This document shows positions 46,854 through 58,775 of a stretch of DNA of 64,000 nt, piece by piece. This DNA comes from Eucalyptus grandis (Eukaryota > Streptophyta > Magnoliopsida > Myrtales > Myrtaceae), in assembly GCF_016545825.1 (NCBI RefSeq), contig NC_052620.1, positions 15,128,001 to 15,192,000 of the forward strand, read 5' to 3'. Each line of letters opens with the position of its first letter. Positions within the stretch are counted from its first letter, which is position 1. The position numbers and the translations under genes were made by a program. Under the pieces are notes generated by a model. The model had not been told where the DNA came from. It worked only from the letters and a program-made list of their open reading frames with translations, and made no database searches.

Positions 46854-47047
46854 ATATTGCGGCAGCTTCTGGTGAGCTATAGTATACTATATTGAATATT
46901 GCGGCAGCTTCTGGTGAGCTATAGTATACTATATTGAATATTGCGGCAGCTTCTGGTGAGCTATAGTATACTATATTGAATATTGCGGCAGCTTCTGGTG
47001 AACTATAGTATACTATATTGAATATTGCGGCAGCTTCTGGTGAGCTA
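46854..47047 (+). repeat. 42-bp tandem array in the gypsy LTR
   Basis: Units start at 46854, 46896, 46938, 46980 and 47022, the last partial. Each begins ATATTGCGGCAGCTTCTGGT and ends TATACTATATTGA. They are nearly identical, which suggests recent expansion. Confidence 0.92.
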
Positions 47048-47054
47048 AGATCGT

Positions 47055-47390
47055 TTTATCAGCTTGTGCGAGCACGATCTATATATATATCAGCTTGTGA
47101 GAGCAATGATCGTTTACCAGCTTGTGAGAGCAACGATCCATATATCAGCTTGTGCGAGCTATCATCTATGTATATATCAGCTTGTGCGAGCTACCATCTA
47201 TATCAGCTTGTGAGAGCATTGCGTCCATTTCAGCTTGTGCGAGCCATAATTGTATTGATGGATGAATAGATGGAATGGTTTAATAGATGATATGAATTGA
47301 TAGATGTGTGGATCGTATGATATCAATTGGATTGACTGAATTGATAGACCGATGGGTATGTCGGTAGATTCAGCTTGTGCGAGCATTGTT
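47055..47390 (+). repeat. Dispersed CAGCTTGTGCGAGC array in the gypsy LTR
   Basis: Seven CAGCTTGTGCGAGC or CAGCTTGTGAGAGC words occur between about 47059 and 47242 at irregular spacing of 24-45 bp, with another near 47371. Variants also occur upstream near 46791 and 46824. The 42-bp units contain the related CAGCTTCTGGTGAGC. Confidence 0.85.
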
Positions 47391-48284
47391 TGAATATGAA
47401 TTGTACTGACGTGCAGGAAAGGGACTGAGGCGAGGTAAGCCCTCCATCCTATTTGTGTGGCTAGAGCGCCCTGAGGCGTATTTTCTTCCTAATTGAGTTT
47501 TAGATGGTAGGACTCGCTGAGACGTAGTCTCATCCCGGTTGTGGGATAATATTTCATGTCCCTAGATGACGGTCGTGGAGGATCGGAAGTCCTGGAGTTC
47601 GGAAGGTGGAGGCTGAAGAATCGGTGAACGTGTCTGACAAGTTGGTCATAGGACAGTTCCCTAGTTGTTGAGCCTATCTATTTTGTAGACCATCCAGTGT
47701 TGTATATAAACCTATGTGTTTATAAGAAAGCTTGTTTGGTTGTGATTGATTGCCTGCTTTTCTATCCCAAGTTAGATGTTGTTAGGGGATTTGTTTCGCT
47801 TCCCCATGTGCAATAAAAATGAATGGGTCGGCGACGTGTCCTAGGAAGTCGCATTTGAATCGACCAGAGTGGGATGTGCGCGCGCTCGGAGGATCGGGGT
47901 GTGACAATTCTGGAGATTCTAACTGTACAAATAGCACTTTAAGTAAAGATGACACCTCTATTTTGACTCCCCAGTCCAAAAGATGGATTCATAATAATTT
48001 GAAATTGACTTTTCAGAAAATTTCGTAGGGACGGCATACATGATAATCAAGCCAAATCCCCAATTTTTTAGCATGTTTCCAAAGTAGAGAACAGCAAAAT
48101 TGAGCATTAAATATAGTTGCTCCCACCTTCATTAACCCAAACAAAATCATGCGAACAATCTGTGTCCTTTTTCTGTTTTTTTCAGACGATCCTATCTCTT
48201 ATTTTGCTAAGACTAGTAAGATCGCAAGAACTTCCTGTGTCTGTGCATATACTCATTGACATCACTCCCAAACTTTAGACCTAT

Positions 48285-48740
48285 TCAATCCACACGAGAA
48301 AACACCTCAAATGAGTTCCCATACCTCCATCGGAATGAAAGCGAAGTACAAGAAAGGACATGAAGCTCGATGTAGTGGCTTCTAACACCTTCGTTCGAGC
48401 CGGTTCACGCCGTCCGGCTCGAACAAAGAGGACCCAATGTCACCGTCGGCCTCATCGAGCTCTTGCACGAGGACTCGACGTCGTTGCGCTTGAACGAAGA
48501 GGAAATATGGGGATTCGACGAAGAAGAAAAAGGACACTTAGACGAAGAACAGGAGGATCGACAAATAAGAAGCCGACTCTGCGAACAAGAAGTACCCTAT
48601 GGATGAGAAAGACAGATGAAGAAGTGAGGAGAACTTGGGAAGAAAACTCAATCAGGGCTTGGAAATTTGGGGCAAACCTTCAAAGGACAGACGTTTTTGC
48701 ACACAAACCTTTGCTTTTAAGCTTTATGCCACAGAGAAAT
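48285..48740. repeat. Cluster module M, copy 4
   Basis: Same block as 20530-20960, placed just 3' of the TNL. The plus frame from 48360 differs from that of the other copies after a small insertion (G-A-G-S-R-R-P), which weakens a coding reading. Confidence 0.6.
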
Positions 48741-49236
48741 GAATAAAAAATTGTATAGATAGCATTTTCCATTCGTCAAATTAGATGGAATTAATAGAGG
48801 GACTCGATCGTACTAAATTAACAAGTTTTATGACTCGATTGCAGTTTTTATAAGTTTCAAGACTATTGCATTTATCCCTTTAATGTTTTATCTTCACCAT
48901 AAATATCACAAATCATGAAAGTCATTCTCATAATGATTGGTATTAAGCAAGAAATGGAAAAATAAAATAGTAAGTGCAGTATATTATATAGAAAAAATGC
49001 TAAGTAAAACCATTTGTTTCTTATAAAATGAGAAAACATTATAAATAATAGGCTCTAAGCTATTCTATATATATATATATATGCCCTACAATACGAAGTT
49101 TTTCCCAATATTTGTGATAAAAACTGAACTTCTCTTACTGCAACATGCGTCTATTGGTGCTTAAAGTAAGCGAGACCGAGTTTAATTCATGTTTGTATGA
49201 TTATTTTTTCATTTTCCACAATTATTATAAATCTGC

Positions 49237-52200
49237 CTATAGTTGAATTCGTGTTTGTGGATGGTTGTTCTTACTAACCTTATGACGCTTGAAACCCTGG
49301 ACAGTGCCTTCGTAATGTCCTCTAACCCCAACTAATTTCTCGCACCAGTTGATGTATAAGCGGCATTCATTTGGCAATTCAGTGGTCCATACATCAATCC
49401 GTAGCTCAGGGCAAGAATGTATTCTCAAGGACTTGAGGTTCTTTAAGTTTGACAAACCACCAAGACTTTGCAAATGATCACCAGATAGCACCAACTCTTC
49501 CAACGATTCCGATGTACCAACTACTTGAATTCCGAGTGTCTTCTGGTTATTCTGTAGGTTGAGATCCCGCAACTTATTGAAGACTCTTGATTCAAGGATC
49601 AGTGAAGATTCATGAGAAGATTTCCCATGTATCTTAACGTACATGAACCTTCCGAAGGATTTGCACTCATTGATACGCAAAACCTCCAACGATTCCAACA
49701 CCCCAGCGATGTGGATCTCATCTAGTTTTGGGCACTCCCATATGGCGAACTTTTTCAGCATCTTCATGCCAGATAGAATGAATCTCTGGAGGGGTCCACC
49801 ATCATCATAAACCCAAAGTTTCCTTAAATTTGGAAGCTGAAGCCCATCGAGTATAATCTCTTCCACTTGAGGGTGCCATAGCTCTAAATCTGACAAATTC
49901 TTTACGTTGGAGGAGAGTAACGCGATTGAATTGAATTTCTTAAGGTTTAGCTTTAATAGAGAAGAGGGAACTTGTGTGAAGGGTTGCAAGTTCACTCCAC
50001 ACAAATGGAGTTGGCTAAGCCGACGAAGGGAAGTCAACTCTATGGGAGAAGGGACATGGAGGTGACACAATCTCAATTGTTCCAGTTTGGATAACTTCCT
50101 GATCCACCTAGAATCACCGGTATGAATTATATCTTGTTTGCCATATTCAAAGCCGCCATGCAGGTCCAACTCAACCAAATTAGTCAAGTTTGAGAGGTCT
50201 GGGACAACTTGCAATGACATACAGAACACTTCCAGATGTGTTAAACTTATTGGGAGTGCCAGCAACTCTCTAATTCCATATAAACCTCTTAACACCAGTC
50301 TTTGCAGCGGTGGAAGTAAGGCAATTTCAAAAGTAAGTTGACCTTTCAAATTGGCATTAGGCCGATGTACTAAATCTTCCAAAATTGATTCTAGACTTAA
50401 CCCCAGTAATGATTTACACTTAAAGTTTTCACAACACCCCTTTAAAATGACACGCTCTAGATTCTGTAGTTCCCCGATTTCTACAAGCAAATCAATCAGA
50501 TTGCACCCATCAACCGTTAACTCTATCAAATGCTTTAACTTCCCAATAGAGCTGTCAATCGTCCTTAAACCAACGCAATCCCTAAAAGTAAGCCGCTCTA
50601 AAGTTGAGCATCCCGATAAGTCTCCTGTTGTGGTTATGTTATGACACCACTTAAGTTCAAGAACTTTCAATTTTCTTGTCTCCTGTAAAAAAAAAAAGTG
50701 AATGCATTATCCAATGGAGGAACAGTTCAAATGTTGCTTTCAAGGACAAAATAGAAATAAGCATATGACGCACCTTTATTAGGCTCCATAATTCCATATC
50801 ATCTAAACCGGCAATGCTTGAAAATTGAAGGACAACTACATTCTTTAAGCACATATTGGTCAGCTCACACTTTAAATCAAAAGCACTCCAGCCAAACCAT
50901 GTTAATTTGGGAAAACAATCCATTAGATCGCCAACAAAGGTTCCTCTCTCAAGTTCAAGGAACCTTAGCTTTTCAAACCTTCCAATCTTTTCACTTTTGA
51001 TATGTACTTTTGGAGGAAACGGTTCGAGTACCATTGCTTGAACGTTCTTCATCTGCAAATGAGAGCAAGAAACGAGTAGCATTTAGCATTCTATTTTATC
51101 AAGGAAAAGTATAAAAACCAAGAAGAAAAAAGAGAATCCATCAGTTATCGCAATAAGTTTTCCACCTTCTTTGTCTTTATTGTATCGAGGACTTCATCCT
51201 TAATCCATAACCTACTACGTTCTTCAGGATTCATCGGATTTTCGTTATTAACAATTCCCTTTCCGAGATCTCTTAGCTGATCGTGCATCAAAAACTCATT
51301 GCCTTTTCCAATCTTTATCAAGCACATCCTTTTGAGGACCTCAATTCCTCTAATCGGGTAAAGTCCGCAATCATCCCACATATAAATTGCATTTGTCTTT
51401 TTCTCGCCAATGAAAAAGCATGCAATATCCAGAAAAATTTGCTGTTCCTGAAAAGTCAATGCATCATAGCTAATCTTCAACTTATTGTAAACATCCTCCA
51501 AAAGTGTTTTGCTTAACTTGTCCAATGTTTCTTTCCATGCTTCTTTTCTTTCATTGCGCAACATTGAACCAATTACTTCGATAGTCAAAGGAAGTCTTCC
51601 GGTAGTAGATAAAATTTTCTTTGAAATACCAAAGTCATCATTTGGAGGAGAGTCGCTATTAAATGCATGCCTACTGAAGAGCTGAAAAGCATGATCACTA
51701 CTCATCACCTTCATTTCATATTTTACAATTTCGTACTTTGGTCTAGTGATTTGCAAAACATTCTCATGTCTAGTAGTAATCAGTACTCTAGAACCTAAAA
51801 ACAAAGCACCTTTTCCAACTAATTTCTCCACTTGTTCGCTTTTATCAACATCATCCAGTACAATTAAGACCTTCTTACGGCGAAGTGTTTCTTCGATCCT
51901 CTTCATTCCATTGTCAGTTGCATCAATGCTTCCTGTTCCTGCGGCATTTCCTATTTCAGATAGTAACTTCTTATGCAATCCAACCAAGCCATCCGTTCTT
52001 GACGACTTTTCTCGAACATCTTCAAGAAAGCAGCAACACTTTCCAAAGTGGGTAGAAAGTTTATTGAACACGACCTTGGCAAGAGTTGTTTTACCAATAC
52101 CCCCCATGCCATGAATTTGAATGAGCCGTTTACCTCCGAGCCTACATCTAACAAATTTTTTACTGCTACCACTTGATCATCGATTCCGATTAAATGTTCA

Positions 52201-53934
52201 GTCATCAACTTTTGCTTTGTCTTCAACTTCTTCACAACCTCTTCAACGACCAACTTAATGAGTTCCCCTTGGCTGTCATGAAGGAAAACCATTTCAATAG
52301 GGGAAAATTGCAGGGAATAAAAAAAAAAAATCTAAATTTCATTCGTGATACAATTCCATCATACTTCAATGAAATCTCCTTTTTATTTTGTTCGTTTCCT
52401 AGCAGTTGATGTTATTCAATTGCATCTGCTTAACTGCGCACTAATTCGATAACTAATGGGACATCAACAATCAAATCGTTTTTTCTCAAATTTTGTACTA
52501 AATGTAAGGTTTTCTTAGTTATCGCTTTTGATAACTTAACATTTGTAATTTGATGTGTTGTGCAAACCTTATGTGTACTTGATCTTGTGAAATTCCAAAA
52601 TAACACCAAGCATGCATAAAACAAACATTTTGATGAGAATGATGGAATTGACCTTGAAGGATTTCAGATTTGATTTTTCTAGCTAATTCTATGTAACCAT
52701 AAAAAATATGAATCTACATCACTTTCAAAGGCACTTTTCATTCACATTGCTAGGTGCCACGAGTTGCATTGTGTCATGACGAAAATTGACGATCCCAAGA
52801 TGTGATTAGCAATCCTCAAATTATGTTAATCTTCTTTGTGCAAGATGAATTTACAACTATTTATGCATCGCAATTAGCATTTTATCAGTTATATTCATGT
52901 GACAACCTTAGAAGTGGGACATTATATGTTCAGGAGGAGAAATGTCTAATGTATTAATTGAAAGATCAAATTATTAGATAAGAACGTGCATGGTATTCAT
53001 TTATTCCACTTTGTCACCCATAGTTTCACATTTTATTTTACACGCATACTATTTAGTATTACTAGTGGAAGTCCCACCTCAAATGTTGTGATATATCTAT
53101 ATTACTAAGTTTCAAATAGTAGTTCTAGAAGCATTAGAATTTTACTAAGAGTTGCTTACTAAATGACAAAGGTGAAAAAGGAAACAAAATTCATATAGAC
53201 CATCAAAGAAATGAAAAAATGAGCGTTCGTTTCTATTTTTATTTCTTCATTAAAAATAGACATATGATAGCGCTTCTAGTGAAATCAAGAACACTAACAA
53301 TAGTAGCTCTGGCATGATTCTTATGTTTTTGGATTCTCTCCTCTAGTATGTTCCTTCTTTCTATGAATTATTTACTTAGTTTTTGCAACCAAGAAAAATA
53401 AATTAGGGAAAATAAGGATCTTAGAATGCAGCAAGCTCACCCTTTGTATTTCTTGACTTCCCACCCCTTTATTGCATCAACCTCCTTCAAAGCCTCTCTC
53501 CAGGAATCTACTTGTTCAGTGCTCAACTTCTTCTCACGCTCCAAGTTGAGTATGGCATCGCGATACAATGGAGTTTTCAGCTTAACATTGTTGGGTTCCA
53601 CGTCAAAGAAAATAGGCAGGATCTCTTTATGCCCACTAGACTTGGAAGCGTTCTCCACAATCTGCGCGAGCTCGCGCAGACACCATTGGCTCGAAGCGTA
53701 AGTTCGAGAGAAGATGGGGATGTAGATCCCAGAGTTGTTGATTGCTCTCGGGAGCGCTCCATCAATTCTTTCACCAATAGAGAGCTCTTCATCGTCTCGA
53801 AAGACACAGATGCCAGCATCGGTCAAGCTATGGTAGAGGAAGTCGGTAAATCCATCACGAGTGTCGGGTCCTCTGAAGCTCAGAAACACTTGATACTCGC
53901 TTCCTGACGATGTTCCTGCCTCTGAGCTCCCCAT
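49237..53934 (-). CDS. TIR-NB-ARC-LRR (TNL) immune receptor, one frameshift
   Basis: An intracellular receptor of the plant TNL class, which senses pathogen effectors and signals through TIR NADase activity. Exon 1 (53934-53441) is the TIR domain, from V-F-L-S-F-R-G-P-D-T-R to W-C-L-R-E-L, which carries the expected catalytic Glu. Exon 2 (52272-51166) is NB-ARC: P-loop G-M-G-G-I-G-K-T-T at 52107, kinase-2 V-L-I-V-L-D-D near 51870, RNBS-B G-S-R-V-L-I-T-T-R, R-L-P-L in place of G-L-P-L, F-L-D-I-A-C-F-F, and M-H-D. Exons 3 (51052-50774) and 4 (50682-49237) are LRRs. All introns are GT-AG and the phases join. A single base appears to be missing at about 52123-52136, between linker and P-loop, which shifts the frame. 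Without it the protein would be about 1100 residues, normal for the class. A GTTAGT donor-like site 48 bases before the stop could lead to another exon. Confidence 0.88.
52273..53440 (-). other. TNL intron 1
   Basis: 1168 bp, AT-rich, donor GTGAGC and acceptor GACAG. The splice adds C to a GG remainder to make Gly, and the reading continues Q-G-E-L-I-K-L-V. No other gene is visible inside. Confidence 0.8.
53441..53934 (-). CDS. TNL exon 1: TIR domain
   Basis: ATG at 53934 follows an in-frame stop (TTTAAA context upstream), and the frame is open for 164 codons plus 2 nt to a GTGAGC donor at 53440. It holds the whole TIR fold: the first strand V-F-L-S-F-R-G, then S-I-G-E-R-I, then I-P-I-F-S-R-T-Y-A-S-S-Q-W-C-L-R-E-L, then F-F-D-V-E-P. 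The length and the end at G-W-E-V-K-K-Y-K-G fit the usual first exon of TNL genes. No lesion is seen in this exon. Confidence 0.9.
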
Positions 53935-54443
53935 TTTAAACTTTAGCTTTAGCAGCTCTCTCCCTCCCTCCCTCGTGGGTGAACAAGATAGGCCTTCAAC
54001 CTTGGCTGATTGAAGGTCTCAACCACAAACATATCGCGTAAATATATCATGAGTGAGATTCCCAATGATTAGAGAAAAGCATCAAATCGCAGACTAAAAT
54101 ACAAATTCAGTCACAGAATAACAAAAAAGAAGCAAGTATGTAAATGACCGCATTATATTCAAACTCCCAATGATCCATATCATTCGTAAGTCAAATTTTT
54201 GGAAAGGTCGAGATTAGCCTGCAATATTCTCATAAGTCCACTCGTCTATTCTTGTTAAGAAGCTGATCGGGGAGACTTTGGTCCAATCACACGGGAAGGA
54301 ACGCCACAAAATACAAATGGGTATTTCAGTCATTCTGAGCAAGGATTTCATCAAACCGAACACTTCAGGGAAAATCCAGAATAAGTCAGAAGAGAATCGA
54401 ACCGTGTTCGTGGTCACTGCTGCCGGGAAAGGGCTTCGGGAAG

Positions 54444-54659
54444 ATGAATATCGATAGCTGCTGGTACTGGCTAGTCGACTCGCTGGAGGGGCTCGTTGCC
54501 GGAGTCGCTCGGGACGATCCGGGTACGTTGATCGCTGGGTTTGCGAAGAAAGTCGTGGCCTCCTCTGCTCTGCACACGGAAAAACTAGCCCTCAAAGAAG
54601 CGTCTGTCGCTGGTTGGGCGAGGAAAGGGAGCTCGAAGATTTTTAAGTCTTCCTGGTGA
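54444..54659 (+). pseudogene. RNase H-like (RVT_3-type) domain fragment
   Basis: A 72-codon frame reads G-V-A-R-D-D-P-G-T-L-I-A-G-F-A-K and S-S-A-L-H-T-E-K-L-A-L-K-E-A. This is the central strand-and-helix part of the plant RNase H-like domain found in non-LTR pol genes and in many stand-alone plant genes; the Glu in H-T-E-K is the expected active-site Glu. The first Asp lies in M-N-I-D. After the helix the frame leaves the family. It is about 500 bp upstream of the TNL start and divergent from it. Probably a degraded retroelement or gene fragment. Confidence 0.5.
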
Positions 54660-56190
54660 TCTGGGCGTGACTTCAAGCTGATATATACGGTGAATATCAG
54701 ATTCGTCTCTAAGCCCATGGGCCCTCCGGTGTTTATTTTACGGATTAAAAGGATTTTCAATTTGTAGTGATTATATTTTAGGGTAAAAGCCTCAAAAAAT
54801 CCTAAATTATACTCACTGTCATATGTTTACTCTAATTTTTGTTGTGATAGATTTATCGCAAACTTGTACAATGTGATATATTTACCCAAAATGCCAAACA
54901 ACCTCGCACGTACATTTTTTATGGAAGCGAAGCAATAGTCAAAAAAAAAAAAAAAAAAAAAAAGAAGTCGAAGGGAGGCATAAAGTTTCTAAAAAATGCC
55001 AAACAACTTCATAGAAATTGGGTCGGAAGGTGCCTTCGCTTTTCCTAAAATAAATAAATAAAATTAAAAACCAACCTGCCTTCTGGGTCAAGCACATAAA
55101 ATTCTCTATCGAGGCTTGTCCCATTATTATATGTTACTTTAGTTTAATGGGAAATTATTGTATAGGTGATGGATGTTTAATTGAGGAACGTTTATTTAAG
55201 GCGTTGTTGTTTTGGACCATCATGAATGTCCTCTATCTTCTCTAGAATCTTTATTAATTGTAATGGTCTGACATGCCGACTTTTGTTTTTTGTTTTTTTT
55301 TTGGGTCAACAACCTGCCGACTCATTTAACAATAACTTTTCTTTTATTTTAAGTTCACGCGTAGCATGACAAAGTGGACTATACATGTATGATTATATAT
55401 ATTACTATTTTTTCTTCCCGTGTTTTGATGTTAACTACTTAACGAATACCAAAGATTATTTTTAAATGAAGTGCCCCGAACCTTTCAACAAATTCAATTT
55501 TTTAGGCTCCTTGGAAGAACATGAAGGCAAAAATGCTGCCATTAAAATAAATTTTTAATTTTTTTCTTTTTCGGCTTGATTAGATATCTGCAAACCCACG
55601 CGTCCAAGGTTGCATTTTCTAGAAATGAATCAAGGTCCCACCTTCTTAGAATCATATATAACGTTCTATAGACGACTCTATAGTTAAATAACCTCATAAG
55701 CAGCCATTGTTGACCTTATATTTGGCAAATGTTCACAGAGAACATCATGGTGATAGAGGGAAGTAAAATAAGAAATTAGACATATATTATATATATTACC
55801 CTACTTGACAAGAGCACATGAAGTCACACAAACTCCGCATTTTTTTTTGGTGGTAGATTTAGTTTGTAAGATAGTTTGATATAAGTTGAAGATATTGTTT
55901 TACAATAAAAATTATTTATACACATGATTAGTTGAGCCAGATAGACCACGAGTTGCAATCTAGTTCACACCCAATAATGAGCTGAAAATCCTCTTAATAT
56001 TGATGGGCACACTATAATGGTCATGTTAGTGCAAGAATCTTTCTGAGAAAAATAAGAGATATTTTTTTCTGGTCTAGGCTAGGGAAAAAACAAAGTTTGA
56101 ATGCCTCATTGAACTTTGATTATATATTGTGGAGTTTATCTCTATACGTGCTTCAAGCATGTTCTGCCTTTACACGTGTTGTGGATTGCT
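54660..56190. other. Spacer between TNL locus and copy D; no supported gene
   Basis: AT-rich sequence with a poly-A run at about 54940-54963 and short TATA/ATAT tracts. I find no open frame with family similarity, no RNA gene and no element boundary. It has no visible counterpart in copies A-C. Confidence 0.5.
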
Positions 56191-57151
56191 ATTCTCGTGT
56201 TGTGGTTTTAAAGGGAATATTGGGGATAGACTTGTAACATGAGTTTGGTCTCAAGATCAGTTCAATGGAGCTTGAAAGTGGAATGCAAATGTTGCATGGT
56301 TGCTATGACTAAATCATGTTTTGGGTTTACTTTTCTTGCATTACGCCTCGTCCTCTTTGTTCACTTTGAAGTATACCCATGATTGCTCTTATTAGTCATT
56401 GATGGGCGTTGCTCTTTCTTTCCATGTGTCCTGATGGTCACTATTGAGCTCTGTTTTCATTGTTTGATTTACAGTATCTTTTATATTAATGATAAGTTGA
56501 AATGTTGCCCGTACTGGCACTTGAGAGTAGTTAAGGGACGGTGGAATGCTTGGAAATGGTCTTTGTAGATGTATGGGTTTTTTAGATTACCTAATAACAT
56601 TTGCTGATTACCTTACACTATAATTTTGGCCATCGATGCACTTCTATTTTCATAATCGAACTTCTCAAGTTTTACTGGGCTGTTGCAACGATGGTGACTC
56701 GTGAACTTTGCCTTTGGGTTTACAGCCATTCATTATTTGTTCTATTGTTCATTAGATGCTTTGGCCACACAGCACTAAGTTTGTGTCAATGAATTTCACG
56801 ACTAATGTGTTTTGCAATGAAGTGAATGGAGCTCCTCTATTCACGTCTCTGCATTTTTTTTCGAGTGATGGAAGATGTGGCTGATCGCGTTTGCTCATTC
56901 TGTTTTATGATATAAGCTTTTAGTGCAATCACCTAACATCTTCTCTATGTTTTGCTGTGCTTTACAGATTAATTATGAGCCCTATGTTCATTAATTTTCT
57001 CACTTTTGTGATCTAAGCTTCCTCTAAATCCTTCTCTAGTCCAAATTATTGAACATTTAATTGGGCAATGTTCAAGTCATCACTAATATGAAGTCTTGTG
57101 CTGGTTTCCGCCCATTATGCTTAGTCCTCTTTGCTGCACTCATTATATTTT

Positions 57152-57340
57152 TAGGAGGATGGCCATCATAACACACAATTGAGATCTCCAAACATCATTT
57201 TGTGCTCTTCATCATCAAGTGTTATCTCCAGAGGTATAGTGATCATTGTCGAGCCCATATTCTAACTATTTGTTTTTTTTTCACAAATGTCTTAGGTCCA
57301 GCAAAAAAAGAACAAAACAACTACTTGTGCACATTGTTGA
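57152..57340 (+). pseudogene. 3' exons of coiled-coil gene relic, copy D
   Basis: The penultimate exon survives in part from about 57152 (acceptor TTTTTAG) and is shortened before its donor. The last exon, 57296-57340, has an AG acceptor, encodes V-Q-Q-K-K-N-K-T-T-T-C and ends C-A-H-C before TGA, like A and C. The coiled-coil exons are missing because copy D starts downstream of them. Confidence 0.45.
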
Positions 57341-58764
57341 AGAAAGCTTATTAAAGAATTACTATAATTCCAGCCTCTTCAAGATACGAGGCTAGAAAAG
57401 ATTTTATGGCGATGACAGGACCTCTTTCATGTGCAGTGGAACCTTCTTATGTTAGCGATTTGTACCTGTATATCCGAGCCGCAGCAAAAATTGATTCAAA
57501 ATGCGATAAAAGAAAACACAGCGACATAGTGCTTTTGTTGCAGTGGTTCTCTCTCGGACATAGGGCATCTCTCTCTCCCTCTCTGAACCTACCTAGTTCA
57601 ATTATCCCTTTTTTGCATTGGTATTGTATATACAACAATCTAGAGTGTCTAATAAATTAAGGACCCCGGTGAAAAATTGACCATCTTCCTTCAGTACATC
57701 TAGACAATTTCTTCGGATCGAGGAAAAAAGGTGAAAGTCCATCCGGGAGAAGTATTTGCCATTTTGTTGTGATTTGTGCTACGTGATCAAATGGGTGGCT
57801 CGGGGCTTTTATAATCTTTATAAGATTATGAATCAATTTGATTCATTTAAGTTTTCTTTGCAGCCTTTGCCATCACTATAAGGTAAAAGAAAAAATTTCA
57901 AAAGGCGTGGCTGTCGTGTGAGGGCTTAATTTCTCGGAGTCATGAAAAGTTGAGCTTCATAACTTCTGAGCACGTCGTCTTCTTCTTTTGATTTCGAATT
58001 TGTTGGTTTTCCAAATCTTGCTACTCTGTTGACTTAATCTCTAGTGAAGGCGAAGGACTATACAACCAATCATATGTGATGTTCTCACGAAATCTGAGAA
58101 AATTTTCTTTTTGATTTATAAAACATTAAAGGGGAAACAATGAGTGAAACAAAAGTTGAAATAAGGGTCCGAAAAGCCAGATGAGACAACACCCTAAATG
58201 TTGTGAGATTTTTGTCAAAATCCTTTGAAAATTCACAGTATGCATTTTCATATGAAATCACTAAACGTAAATAACTGAAATTTCTTAATTTCTCTGAAGT
58301 TGAATTTTACATGTCTAAATTGAAGGACATACTTCCATTTTGAAGGGCGTGAGAGAGAGAGAGAATACATCCACTCTGAAGGGTGTTAGCTATTATCTTG
58401 AAGATATATGATGTGTCCACCATGGTATATCAATAGAGTTCCGCCATCAAAAATTGGTTGGGTACCAAGGATGAAGTAGTTATACCATAACCTCCTTCAA
58501 CTTCTTTGATATGAACTTCTTGGGAATCCTCCGTAAGCATGCAAAATCAAGATAGAGAAAGAAGCTTACGATCTTTCCACTTCAAATGTTATCAACCTAG
58601 AGTATTCAAAAGAATAGGACATTGGATCAGAGAAAACCGCTCTCTCATCTTTTATTTAAGGAAACTGTCAAGCATGAGCATCTCTTCGCCTGTCACGTCC
58701 AAGGTTTCCTAAACATCGGAAAAGCAATTCATGGACACGGCCAGCTTTTAGTGCATTCACATAC

Positions 58765-58775
58765 GGATGCATTCA
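58765..58775 (+). repeat. Left target-site duplication of the LINE
   Basis: GGATGCATTCA, repeated at 62557-62567. Copy A has the related single site GTATGCATTAGG near 2591. Confidence 0.85.

Larger units (their letters stand above)
44608..47906 (+). mobile_element. Solo LTR, gypsy-type, 3.3 kb
   Basis: Begins TGTGACATCCCG and ends GGGGTGTGACA, termini common in plant Ty3/gypsy chromovirus LTRs. It is flanked by ATTCT and interrupts module sequence that is continuous in copy B. The two ends share no direct repeat and there is no gag-pol, so it is best read as one long LTR left by recombination. Inside are a GA/CT microsatellite (about 45510-45545), a GC-rich stretch (45560-46190), an AT-rich stretch (46380-46520), a 42-bp tandem array and an array of CAGCTTGTGCGAGC words. 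Open frames in the GC-rich part overlap on both strands and are not supported as genes. Confidence 0.82.
26095..53934 (+). repeat. Tandem segmental duplication, copy C (most complete)
   Basis: Colinear with copy B from 6381 to 22745, then continuing into the 5' half of the TNL that B lacks. It is lengthened by the copia element (31824-38648), the 420-bp LTR (41918-42337) and the 3.3-kb LTR (44608-47906). It lacks the solo LTR/SINE of B, and about 450 bp is missing at the junction near 42943 relative to 17128-17578. The noncoding block 30105-31823 plus 38654-40100 matches 10344-14640 of copy B. Confidence 0.8.
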
